Source of the DNA: Streptomyces poonensis
GTDB lineage: Bacteria; Actinomycetota; Actinomycetes; Streptomycetales; Streptomycetaceae
Direction of reading: 5' to 3'
Length of the DNA stretch: 64,000 bases
Assembly: GCF_014650915.1 (NCBI RefSeq)
Contig: NZ_BMVW01000002.1
Location: 310,001 to 374,000 of the forward strand
Shown: one piece after another, positions 26,165 through 33,975 of the stretch
Numbering within the stretch: the first letter of the stretch is position 1
Layout of the letters: each line of letters opens with the position of its first letter
Notes under the pieces: model-generated
Told to the model about the DNA's origin: nothing
The model's input: the letters and a program-made list of their open reading frames with translations, nothing else
Databases searched by the model: none
Made by a program: the position numbers and the translations under genes

Positions 26165-27658
26165 TCAGCCGGCGGGCTCGACGGCGAACACGTGCGCGCC
26201 CCACGCGTCCAGGTCGACGAAGAGTCCGGGGCCCGCCAGTTCGCTGCCGGAGCGGACGTAGCGTTCACCGTCGACGAGGTCCAGCAACTCCCAGTCACCG
26301 CCGGCGAGTTCGGGCCACGGCGGGCGGATCATGCCCTGTGCGGGACGGCCGGAGAGGTTCACCGCCACCAGGTGCCGGCCGCCTCCCGCCTCGCCCGTCC
26401 AGCTCCAGGCGAGCAGGTCGCGGTACGTGCCGTTGTCGGGCCAGCCCGTGGGCTCCAGCAACTGCCAGTGCCCGTCCCGCATCCGGCTGTCGCGGACCGT
26501 GGCCAGGAGCCGTTCGTGGAAGGCCCGCAGTTTCTCGTCGGGCGGCTCGTCGGGGCGCCGGGTCAGGAAGACGGGCAGGTGGGTGCGGCGCCCGGTGAAC
26601 TGGCCCTCGTGCCACAGGGTCGCTCCCGGCAGGGTGGCGATGACCACGGCGGCCGCGCGCTGCCGGGCCGGCGGAGCGAGGGTGGCCGCCGCGCGCGGCT
26701 CGTCGTGGTTCTCCAGGAAGCGGACCAGTCCGCGCTGATAGCCGTCGTCGGCGCGCAGGTGGTCGCGTACCGTCCCGGTGTTCTCGTGCAGCAGCCGGTC
26801 GTAGAGCCGCTTGTCGTAGGCGTGGTCGAAGCCCTGCTGCTGCAACGCCCATTCCAGGTCCCAGTAGGCCTCGGCCACGAACACCATGCCGGGGTGCCGG
26901 CGCCGCACGGCGGGCAGGACGGACGCCCAGAAGTCCTCCTCCGGGGCGGGTCCGACGCGCTGCCCCCACGTCCGGGCGAACACGTCGTTCATCAGCAGCA
27001 TCGCCATGTCGCAGCGGACCCCGTCGCACAGGTCGCCGATCCGGGTCAGGACGTCGGCGGTCAGCGCGCGCAGCGCGGGGCTGAACGCGTTGAGCTGGAC
27101 GACGTCCGGCCACGGCGGGAAGAAGGGGTCCCGGCCGCGGGCGTACACCGTGCCGTGTGCCGCGAGGTAGGCGGCCGGGTCGCGCCGCAGGTCGTCGTCG
27201 GTGCCGCGGACGAAGCAGTCGGGGCGGTCGGCGAGCCAGGGGCTGTCCGGCGCGATGTGGTTGGGCACGTGGTCGAGGAGCAGGCCGACGCCGCGGCGGT
27301 CGAGTTCGGCGCGGGCGGCCTTGAGCCCGGCGGTGCCGCCGAGGGACGCGTCGACGGTGTACCTGCGGATGCAGTACGGCGATCCGGCGATGTCGTCGGG
27401 ACCGGCGTCCGGGAGGGCCCGGGTGAACGACTCCCGCAGGGAGGGGTCCTCCAGGGCGATGCGGAGGCCCTCCGGGCTGCGTTCCCACACGCCCATGAGC
27501 CAGACGGCGTCCACGCCGTGCGGGGTGATCTCGTCCCAGGCGTCCTTGGGGACGTCGCCGAGTCCCGTCGGGCGCCGCCCGGTGCGACGCCCCACCTCCC
27601 GCAGCCAGACACGGGTGTTGATCTCGTACACGACGGGCTGCGCGGGCAGCGCGGTCAT
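26165..27658 (-). CDS. GH13 alpha-amylase-family enzyme
   Basis: The 497-residue protein has the GH13 regions in order: VGLLLDHVPNHIAPDSPWL (region I), CDGVRCDMAMLLMND with nucleophile Asp, VFVAEAYWDLEW with acid Glu, and VRFLENHDEPRAA with the third Asp. All three catalytic carboxylates are present. It starts at VVYEINTRVWLRE with no signal peptide, so it acts inside the cell on an alpha-glucan or alpha-glucoside. The ATG at 27658 overlaps the stop of the upstream glycosidase (ATGA), so the two are one unit. Confidence 0.9.
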   Translation of the reverse strand: MTALPAQPVVYEINTRVWLREVGRRTGRRPTGLGDVPKDAWDEITPHGVDAVWLMGVWERSPEGLRIALEDPSLRESFTRALPDAGPDDIAGSPYCIRRYTVDASLGGTAGLKAARAELDRRGVGLLLDHVPNHIAPDSPWLADRPDCFVRGTDDDLRRDPAAYLAAHGTVYARGRDPFFPPWPDVVQLNAFSPALRALTADVLTRIGDLCDGVRCDMAMLLMNDVFARTWGQRVGPAPEEDFWASVLPAVRRRHPGMVFVAEAYWDLEWALQQQGFDHAYDKRLYDRLLHENTGTVRDHLRADDGYQRGLVRFLENHDEPRAAATLAPPARQRAAAVVIATLPGATLWHEGQFTGRRTHLPVFLTRRPDEPPDEKLRAFHERLLATVRDSRMRDGHWQLLEPTGWPDNGTYRDLLAWSWTGEAGGGRHLVAVNLSGRPAQGMIRPPWPELAGGDWELLDLVDGERYVRSGSELAGPGLFVDLDAWGAHVFAVEPAG

Positions 27659-30459
27659 GACTCGCCTCCGTCCCAGGGATCGCGGAAGTCCTCCGGGCCG
27701 AGCCTGCCGAACATGATCATCAGGGTGGCGATCAGGCCCGTCCAGCCGGTCTGGTGCGCGGCGCCGATGCCCGCGCCGTTGTCGCCGTGGAAGTACTCGT
27801 GGAAGCTGATCAGGTCGTTCCAGTGCGGGTCGGTGCGGAACTTCTCCTGGCCGCCGTAGACGGGCCGCCGTCCGTCCGGGTCCTTCAGGAAGATACGGGT
27901 GAGCCGGTCCGAGATCTCCTTCGCCACCCCGTACAGGGTCATCCGGTTCCCGGAGCCGGTCGGGCACTCCACGGTGAGCTCGTCGCCGTAGAAGCCGTAC
28001 AGGTTGAGCAACGCGCGGACGACGAGCACGTTCATCGGCAGCCAGATCGGCCCCCGCCAGTTGGAGTTGCCGCCGAACATGCCGGAGTCGGACTCGGCGG
28101 GCAGATAGCCGACGCGCAGTTCCTCGCCGTGCACCTGGAAGGTGTACGGGTGGTCGGCGTGGTAGCGGGACAGGGCCCGGACGCCGTACGGGCTGAGGAA
28201 CTCGTCCTCGTCGAGCAGGCGGGCGAGGACCCGCTCCAGCTTCTTGTCGTCGACGGCGGACAGCAGCCGGGGACCGTCGGCGGGCCCGGCCGTCGCCGAC
28301 TCCCAGGCGGCGGCCAGCGAGGGGTGCCGGTCGACGAAGCGCGCCATCCGCTCCCGCAGCCCGGCGACCCGCGCCAGCTGCCGGGGGTGGATCACAGTGG
28401 CGGCGCACAGCGGCAGCAGACCCACCATGGAGCGCACCTTCAGCCGCTGGGCCCGGCCGTCGGGCAGCCGCAGCACGTCGTAGAAGAAGCCGTCCTCCTC
28501 GTCCCACATCTCGTCGTCGCGGTCGCCGACGCGGTCCAGGGAGGCCGTGATCCACAGGTAGTGCTGGGCGAACTTGACGACCAGGTCCTCGTACGCCGGG
28601 TTGCCCTCGACGAGTTCGAGCGCCATCTGGAGCATGGTCTGGCAGTACAGGGCCATCCACGCGGTGCCGTCGGCCTGTTCGAGGTGCCCGCCGGTCGGGA
28701 GGGGCGCGCTGCGGTCGAAGACGCCGATGTTGTCGAGGCCGAGGAAGCCGCCCTGGAAGACGTTGCGTCCGTCGGGGTCCTTGCGGTTGACCCACCAGGT
28801 GAAGTTGGTCAGCAGCTTCTGGAAGGCCCGTTCCAGGAAGTCGCGGTCCGCGCGGCCGGTGAGCCGCCGCTCCAGCTGGTAGAGGAAGTACGTGGCCCAG
28901 CCGTGCACGGGCGGGTTGACGTCGGTGAAGTTCCACTCGTACGCGGGGATCTGCCCGTTGGGGTGCAGATAGACGTCCGTGAGGAGCAGTTCGAGCTGCT
29001 CCTTGGCGAAGGCCGTGTCGACCACGGCGAGCGCGACCGTGTGGAAGGCGAGGTCCCAGGCCGCGAACCAGGGGTACTCCCAGGTGTCGGGCATGGACAC
29101 CACATGGTCGGCCGTCATGTGGAACCAGTCGTGGTTACGGATGCCGTCGGCCGCGGGGCCGAAGGGGTCGACGCCGTGCTCGGTGAGCCAGGCGTTGACG
29201 TCGAAGTGGTAGTACTGCTTGCTCCACAGCATCCCGGACAGCGCCTGCCGCAGCACCCGCGCCTCGTCCTCGCCCGCGCCGGGCGGGGTGAGCGCGCGGT
29301 AGAAGGCGTCGGCCTCCGCGCGCCGCTCCTTGACGACCGCGTCGAAGCGGCCGTCGCCCAGGGCGGCGGGCTCGGATCCGCCGTACACGCGCACCAGCCG
29401 CAGCCGGACGCTCGCGGAGCCGCCGGGCGCGACGGTCAGCGTGTGGTCCGCGACCGCCTTGGTGCCCGTGCGCTCGGGGTTGACGGCCGCCGTCTCGCCG
29501 TCGACGACGTACCGGCCGATGCCGTCCTTCACGTACGGCGACGGGTTCGGGGTGCCGTACAGGCGCTCGGTGTTCGTCTCGTTCTCCGTGAACAGCAGCG
29601 GGACGTCGGCGGAGCAACGCAGTTCCCAGGTGCCGAGGTCCGGGTGCTCGGCCCGGACGACCGGCTCGCGGGCCGCGCCGCCGGCCGCGGTGAGCCGTGG
29701 TTTCGCCAGCGCCGCGCCTGGTTCCGGCGGTCCGGGCCACGACCAGGTGTTGCGGAACCACAGCGTCGGCAGCACCCGCAGCGTCGCCTCGTCGGGGCCG
29801 CGGTTGGCGGCGGTGATCCGCATCAGGATGTCGTCCGGGGCGGCCTTGGCGTACTCCACGGTCACGTCCCAGTAGCGGTCGTCGTCGAAGACGCCGGTGT
29901 CCATGAGCTCGTACTCGAACTCTTGCCGCCCCCGGTCCCGGTTGACGGCCACCAGGTCGTTGTACGGGTACGGGACCTGCGGGTACTTGTACAGGTAGCG
30001 CAGGTAGGAGTGGCTCGGGGTGCTGTCGAGGTAGAAGTAGTACTCCTTGACGTCCTCGCCGTGGTTGCCCTCGGCGTTGGTCAGTCCGAAGGCGCGCTCC
30101 TTGAGGATCGGGTCGCGCCCGTTCCACAACGCGAGGGCCAGACAGAGGCGTTGGTGGTCGTCGCTGATGCCGCCGAGTCCGTCCTCGCCCCAGCGGTAGG
30201 CGCGGGAGCGGGCGTGGTCGTGCGGGAAGGAGGACCACGCGTCCCCGGACCGGCTGTAGTCCTCACGGACCGTGCCCCACTGCCGCTCGGCGAGGTACGG
30301 CCCCCACATCCGCCAGGCCGCGTCCTCGGCGCGCTCGCGTTCCGTCCGCTGCGCCTTGCTCCGTGCGGCCCTGGTGGCCTTGGCGGCTTTCGCGGTCTTC
30401 GTCGCCTTGGCGGCCTTCGATGCCTTCTCGGCCTTGTCCTGTGTGGCCATCGCGCTCAC
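27655..30459 (-). CDS. MGH1-like/GH63-type glycosidase with Lys/Ala-rich N-terminus
   Basis: The 934-residue protein (GTG 30459; ATG 30450 is equally possible) begins with a basic low-complexity stretch, KAEKASKAAKATKTAKAAKA onwards, and then an (alpha/alpha)6-type glycosidase. Landmarks are MWGPYLAERQWGTVREDYS, PWFAAWDLAFHTVALA, FLGLDNIGVFDRS, GGNSNWRGPIWLPMNVL and SFHEYFHGDNGAGIG. The family trims glucosyl or mannosyl-glycerate-type substrates; the substrate here is unknown. It is coupled to the GH13 gene. The H1-like tail is unusual and could bind nucleic acid or polyanions. A palindrome copy lies 58 bp upstream. Confidence 0.85.
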   Translation of the reverse strand: MSAMATQDKAEKASKAAKATKTAKAAKATRAARSKAQRTERERAEDAAWRMWGPYLAERQWGTVREDYSRSGDAWSSFPHDHARSRAYRWGEDGLGGISDDHQRLCLALALWNGRDPILKERAFGLTNAEGNHGEDVKEYYFYLDSTPSHSYLRYLYKYPQVPYPYNDLVAVNRDRGRQEFEYELMDTGVFDDDRYWDVTVEYAKAAPDDILMRITAANRGPDEATLRVLPTLWFRNTWSWPGPPEPGAALAKPRLTAAGGAAREPVVRAEHPDLGTWELRCSADVPLLFTENETNTERLYGTPNPSPYVKDGIGRYVVDGETAAVNPERTGTKAVADHTLTVAPGGSASVRLRLVRVYGGSEPAALGDGRFDAVVKERRAEADAFYRALTPPGAGEDEARVLRQALSGMLWSKQYYHFDVNAWLTEHGVDPFGPAADGIRNHDWFHMTADHVVSMPDTWEYPWFAAWDLAFHTVALAVVDTAFAKEQLELLLTDVYLHPNGQIPAYEWNFTDVNPPVHGWATYFLYQLERRLTGRADRDFLERAFQKLLTNFTWWVNRKDPDGRNVFQGGFLGLDNIGVFDRSAPLPTGGHLEQADGTAWMALYCQTMLQMALELVEGNPAYEDLVVKFAQHYLWITASLDRVGDRDDEMWDEEDGFFYDVLRLPDGRAQRLKVRSMVGLLPLCAATVIHPRQLARVAGLRERMARFVDRHPSLAAAWESATAGPADGPRLLSAVDDKKLERVLARLLDEDEFLSPYGVRALSRYHADHPYTFQVHGEELRVGYLPAESDSGMFGGNSNWRGPIWLPMNVLVVRALLNLYGFYGDELTVECPTGSGNRMTLYGVAKEISDRLTRIFLKDPDGRRPVYGGQEKFRTDPHWNDLISFHEYFHGDNGAGIGAAHQTGWTGLIATLMIMFGRLGPEDFRDPWDGGES

Positions 30460-30516
30460 CCGATCCGGCTCGCAGGAATCCCGGGCACAGTGTCGTCGCG
30501 TCCGGACGGCCGGGCC

Positions 30517-30533
30517 TCCCCCGCACCGGGTGA
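30517..30533. promoter_or_regulatory. TCACCC-N5-GGGTGA-like palindrome, weak copy
   Basis: TCCCCC-GCACC-GGGTGA differs from the consensus at one position and keeps the 5-bp spacer. It lies 58 bp before the glycosidase start at 30459. Confidence 0.4.
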
Positions 30534-30566
30534 GGCCGGCCGCCGGCCGGTGGTCGTGGCGTACCG

Positions 30567-32036
30567 CTAACCGGTCCTCGCGTGCCGCCCCCGGCCCGCG
30601 GCGTGCCGGCCCCGCCCCGTGGCCAGCGCGAGCCTCGCCACCCGCCGCCAGTCGGCCGGTGGCCTGCTCACGGGCGTACCGGGACGGTCACGCGGCACGC
30701 GGACCCGCAGCGCCCCGGGCACGATCCGGCACACCACCGGGGCCGGCAGGCTCACCGGCTCCCCGTCGATGCCGGCCGGCACGGTGGCCGAGTGCGCCCC
30801 GTCCGTCCCGTTCCTTCCGGTCGGCCCGTCCGGCGCGTCCGTCGCGTCCGTCTCGACGACGACCTCCCTGGCGGTCAGCCACGTCACGCCGGAGGAGGAC
30901 GGACCGCGCATCGCGCCCACCGCCCCGGCGGTGTTGTCGACGCGTACGCACAGCACCCCGAGCTTCCCCGAGTCCAGCCGCTCCCTGCGGCCCGGGTGCG
31001 AGAAGTCCAGGCCGCCCCGGTAGGGGTTGTTGCTCACCAGCAGCGCCTGCAGCCCGTCGAGCCGCACGTCCGCGGCCCGCATCCGCAGCCGGGGCACGTC
31101 GTCGCCGGTGAGGAGGCCGGGCAGGGCGCGCAGGGCCGTGCGCGTCTTGTCGTCGCGGTAGGCGGGATCTCCGACGACGGCGGCATAGGTGCCGAAGGAG
31201 GCGTTGTTGACGAACACCCGCCCGGCGGCGAAACCCAGGTCGACCCGCATCTCGACGCCTTCGGTGAGGGCTCCGAGGGCCGCCGCCGGATCGTCGCGGT
31301 CGAGGCCCAGGTCCAGCGCGAAGTGGTTGCGGGTCCCCGCGGGGATCACCACGAACGGCAGGTCGTGGTGCACGGCCACCTCGGCCACCAGGGCCTGGGT
31401 GCCGTCCCCGCCCGCCACGGCCAGGAGGTCCGCCCCGTCGGCCACCGCGCGGTGGGCCAGTCCGGCCACGTCCTGGTGCTCGGCGGCGTCCAGCAGGGTC
31501 ACCCGGGCGCCCGCGGCCCGCGCCTTCTCCACCAGGCCGAAGCGCTCGACCTTGCCTCCCCCGGAGCGTGGGTTCATCACGATCCACGGGTGGCGCGGGG
31601 GCTCGGCGAGGGCCGGTTCCCGTACGGGCGCGAGGGCCGCGTCGCCCGGTGTCAGCGCGGTACGGGCCGCCAGCACGGCCAGCGTCCACAGCCCCAGGGC
31701 GACGCAGGCGACCCACAGCATGCCGTACGCGACGAACACGGCGAGGACGGTGACCGGCGCGGCGATCGTCAGCGCCATGCCGGTCATCCGCACGAGTGCG
31801 GTGTGGGCGAGGGCCCACCACAGGCCGACCGCGGTCAGGGCCAGCCCCGCGAGGCCGAGCAGGATCCAGAACACGCTGCGCAGCCCGGCGGCGACGAGCG
31901 GCACCAGGACGCTGCCCAGCAGGGCGAGCAGCGCCAGGCGTGCGCACCAGGCGTGGCCGTCACGGGCGGCGGCCGCCCGTACCCCGCCCGGTGCGCCACC
32001 GCTGCCCGCGTGCCGGGCGCCGGTCCGGCGGATCAC
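30567..32036 (-). CDS. Diacylglycerol-kinase-like lipid kinase, copy 2
   Basis: The 489-residue protein has three to four N-terminal helices (LALLALLGSVLVPLVAAG, VFWILLGLAGLALTAVGLWW) and a DAGK catalytic domain with IVMNPRSGGGKVERFGL, LLAVAGGDGTQALVAEVA, FVVIPAGTRNHFALDLGLD and LLVSNNPYRGG. Unlike the paralogue at 22608, the nucleotide loop is the canonical GGDGT. The GTG at 32036 overlaps the stop of the DUF7144-like gene (GTGA). It should phosphorylate a membrane lipid, with the helices placing the active site at the inner leaflet. Confidence 0.9.
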   Translation of the reverse strand: MIRRTGARHAGSGGAPGGVRAAAARDGHAWCARLALLALLGSVLVPLVAAGLRSVFWILLGLAGLALTAVGLWWALAHTALVRMTGMALTIAAPVTVLAVFVAYGMLWVACVALGLWTLAVLAARTALTPGDAALAPVREPALAEPPRHPWIVMNPRSGGGKVERFGLVEKARAAGARVTLLDAAEHQDVAGLAHRAVADGADLLAVAGGDGTQALVAEVAVHHDLPFVVIPAGTRNHFALDLGLDRDDPAAALGALTEGVEMRVDLGFAAGRVFVNNASFGTYAAVVGDPAYRDDKTRTALRALPGLLTGDDVPRLRMRAADVRLDGLQALLVSNNPYRGGLDFSHPGRRERLDSGKLGVLCVRVDNTAGAVGAMRGPSSSGVTWLTAREVVVETDATDAPDGPTGRNGTDGAHSATVPAGIDGEPVSLPAPVVCRIVPGALRVRVPRDRPGTPVSRPPADWRRVARLALATGRGRHAAGRGRHARTG

Positions 32037-32473
32037 AGATCGCGCGGTGCGCGCTCGTACAGGCCGGTGTCGTCGCGCCGCACCACGCACAGGGCCCAGA
32101 TGACGAACCCCGAGAAGGCGATCATCACCAGGGACCAGACCGGGAAGTACGGCAGGGACAGGAAGTTGGCGATGATGACGAGCGACGCGACGACGATCCC
32201 GGTGACGCGTGCCCAGGTCGCCGTCCTGAACAGCCCGAGGGCGATCACGACGGCCACCGCGCCCAGAACCAGGTGGACCCAGCCCCAGCCGGTCAGGTCG
32301 AACGCGAAGACGTAGTCGGGTGTGGTGACGAAGACCTCGTCCTGGACGATCGCCATGATGCCCCGGCAGATGTCGAGGACCCCCATGATCGTCAGCAATA
32401 CGGCGGCGAAGACGGTCAGGCCCTCGGCCCATTGCTGTTTCGCTGTCACACGGTGCGGGTGTGTCGTGGTCAT
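32033..32473 (-). CDS. DUF7144-like four-helix membrane protein
   Basis: The 146-residue protein has four hydrophobic helices: GLTVFAAVLLTIMGVLDICR, VHLVLGAVAVVIALGLF, VTGIVVASLVIIANFLSL and WSLVMIAFSGFVIWALCVV. WAEGLTVFAAVLLTIMGVLD and GWGWVHLVLGA fit the actinobacterial DUF7144 membrane family. It is translationally coupled to the lipid kinase, which suggests a helper or scaffold role at the membrane. GAGGCAACGGG precedes the ATG. Confidence 0.8.
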   Translation of the reverse strand: MTTTHPHRVTAKQQWAEGLTVFAAVLLTIMGVLDICRGIMAIVQDEVFVTTPDYVFAFDLTGWGWVHLVLGAVAVVIALGLFRTATWARVTGIVVASLVIIANFLSLPYFPVWSLVMIAFSGFVIWALCVVRRDDTGLYERAPRDL

Positions 32474-32521
32474 CCCGTTGCCTCGATTCGTTCGCGGCGG
32501 TACCGCGCGGCCGGCGCGGGG

Positions 32522-32944
32522 TCAGTGCAGGATCCTCTCCTTCGCCCGGCGGAACTCCTCCTCGGAGATGTCGCCCCTGGCGCGTATGTCGGACAGCCTG
32601 GCGAGATCGTCGATCTCACTGGTGCGGGAGCGTGAGGCGCCGGCCGCCGTCTCCCGGACGTAGGCGTCGAACGCCTCCTGCTGCGCACGCGCGTGGGCGA
32701 GTTCACGACGGCCCATGTTCCTGCCGCGCGCGACGACGTAGACGAACACACCGAGGAAGGGCAGCAGGACGACGAAGACGAGCCAGGCCGCCTTGGCCCA
32801 GCCGCTCAGGGCGTCGTCGCGGAAGATGTCGGCGACGATCCGGAAGAGCAGGAAGAACCACAGGACCCACAGGACGAGCCAGAGCATCGTCCAGAAGGCG
32901 CCCAACAGCGGGTAGTCGTAGGCGAGGTACAGCTGTGCGTCCAC
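32522..32944 (-). CDS. SHOCT-domain membrane protein with PLD-nuclease-N-type helices
   Basis: The 140-residue protein has two helices (LGAFWTMLWLVLWVLWFFLL and AAWLVFVVLLPFLGVFVYVV) resembling the phospholipase-D-nuclease N-terminal family, an Arg-rich linker, and a C-terminal SHOCT motif: LARLSDIRARGDISEEEFRR with AKERILH. SHOCT ends commonly mediate oligomerisation. The GTG at 32944 follows the excellent site GGAGGAGAGAC, which fixes the start inside a longer open frame. Confidence 0.9.
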   Translation of the reverse strand: MDAQLYLAYDYPLLGAFWTMLWLVLWVLWFFLLFRIVADIFRDDALSGWAKAAWLVFVVLLPFLGVFVYVVARGRNMGRRELAHARAQQEAFDAYVRETAAGASRSRTSEIDDLARLSDIRARGDISEEEFRRAKERILH

Positions 32945-32953
32945 GTCTCTCCT

Positions 32954-33033
32954 CCGTTCCCGGACGTCCGCCGTTCCCGGACGTCCACCGTTGCCGCGTC
33001 CGCTCCTGGGCACCGGCCGTTCCCGGGCGTCCG
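32954..33033. repeat. 17-bp repeats upstream of the SHOCT gene
   Basis: CCGTTCCCGGACGTCCG (32954-32970) is followed by CCGTTCCCGGACGTCCA (32971-32987). A third, CCGTTCCCGGGCGTCCG, is at 33017-33033, with a degenerate copy between. They lie 10-90 bp upstream of the start codon and overlap the expected promoter. Confidence 0.75.
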
Positions 33034-33081
33034 CCGCCGGCCGTCTCCCCTTCAGCGTGTCCGCCGGGGCCGCCGGGTACC

Positions 33082-33098
33082 TCACCCGAGGCGGGTGA
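33082..33098. promoter_or_regulatory. TCACCC-N5-GGGTGA palindrome, copy 3
   Basis: TCACCCGAGGCGGGTGA has perfect 6-bp arms, extended by a flanking C-G pair. It lies 138 bp before the SHOCT gene start and after the end of the HdeD gene, so it most likely belongs to the SHOCT gene promoter. Confidence 0.6.
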
Positions 33099-33136
33099 GC
33101 GTGTGCCGGACGGGACCGGCCGGGCCCGCCGCGGGC

Positions 33137-33787
33137 TCAGGTCACGGCGGAGGGACCGGCGACCCGGCCCGTGACCGTCTTGCGGAGCGCGGCCCGCACG
33201 ACGAACGCCAGGACCAGCTCCACCAGGCCGAGCAGGATCAGCCACAGGCCGAGCAGCCGGGTCAGGGCCACGGCCGACTCGGCCGGCAGGACGAGCACCA
33301 CGATCCCGGCGACGATGCCGAGGAGGGCCGTGCCGAGGGCGAAGCCGCGGTGGGGCAGGTCCCCGAGGGTGAGCGCCGCGTAGGCGGTCAGCATGCCGGA
33401 CACGAGCCAGACGACGCCCACGATCAGCGACAGCGCGGCCACGGTCTGCAGGGGGTGGCGCAGGCAGAGCACCCCGGCCAGGACGAACACCACCGCGAGG
33501 AGCAGCCGCGCGGCCCGCTCGCCGCGCGCTCCTCCGGCGAACGCCGCGACGAACCGGAACACCCCGATCAGCAGCAGGTACAGCCCGACGACCACCGCCA
33601 GGACGTGCAGCGTGCCGTGCGGCCACAGCAGGATCACGATGCCGGGCAGCAACGTCACGAGCGCGGAACCCAGCGTCCAGCCCCAGGAGTCGCCCAGGAG
33701 CGCGAGCAGCTCGGCGGGGTCGCCGGCCGTCCCGTCGGACGTGCCCTGCGGGCCGGATCGCGATGCCGGCCGACGCGGTGCGGTCAT
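33137..33787 (-). CDS. HdeD-family (DUF308) membrane protein
   Basis: The 216-residue protein has six hydrophobic helices in three pairs, as in HdeD: LGSALVTLLPGIVILLWP, LAVVVGLYLLLIGVFRFVAA, LLLAVVFVLAGVLCL, VAALSLIVGVVWLVSGMLTA, ALLGIVAGIVVLVLP and LLGLWLILLGLVELVLAFVV. HdeD is tied to acid resistance in enterobacteria; its mechanism is unclear. The ATG at 33787 follows CGAGGAGGACGCC. The longest palindrome in the region (33871-33899) lies 84 bp upstream. Confidence 0.9.
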   Translation of the reverse strand: MTAPRRPASRSGPQGTSDGTAGDPAELLALLGDSWGWTLGSALVTLLPGIVILLWPHGTLHVLAVVVGLYLLLIGVFRFVAAFAGGARGERAARLLLAVVFVLAGVLCLRHPLQTVAALSLIVGVVWLVSGMLTAYAALTLGDLPHRGFALGTALLGIVAGIVVLVLPAESAVALTRLLGLWLILLGLVELVLAFVVRAALRKTVTGRVAGPSAVT

Positions 33788-33870
33788 GGCGTCCTCCTCG
33801 CGTGCTCGGCGCGTCCGGCGGGACGGTGTGCGTGCACCACCGCACCCACCGTCCCGCGTACCGGCGGCCG

Positions 33871-33899
33871 CCCGGATCACCCCCGGCGGGTGATCCGGG
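33871..33899. promoter_or_regulatory. TCACCC-N5-GGGTGA palindrome, copy 4, with 12-bp arms
   Basis: The 17-bp core at 33877-33893 is identical to copy 1 (21282). Here the symmetry extends to 12 bp per arm (CCCGGATCACCC, CCGGC spacer, GGGTGATCCGGG). It sits between the divergent HdeD (33787) and DUF2252 (33976) starts, 84 and 77 bp away. It could be an operator for both, or the core within a hairpin. Confidence 0.65.
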
Positions 33900-33975
33900 C
33901 CGGGCACCGCGCCGGTGTGGTGAGCACGGGACACCTTCACCGTCCCGCGGGCGACCCGAGGGAGAGGAGCGACAC

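Noticed and set aside
27754..30570. Long plus-strand frame opposite the glycosidase
   Set aside because: Shadow of a well-supported enzyme gene; no family match.
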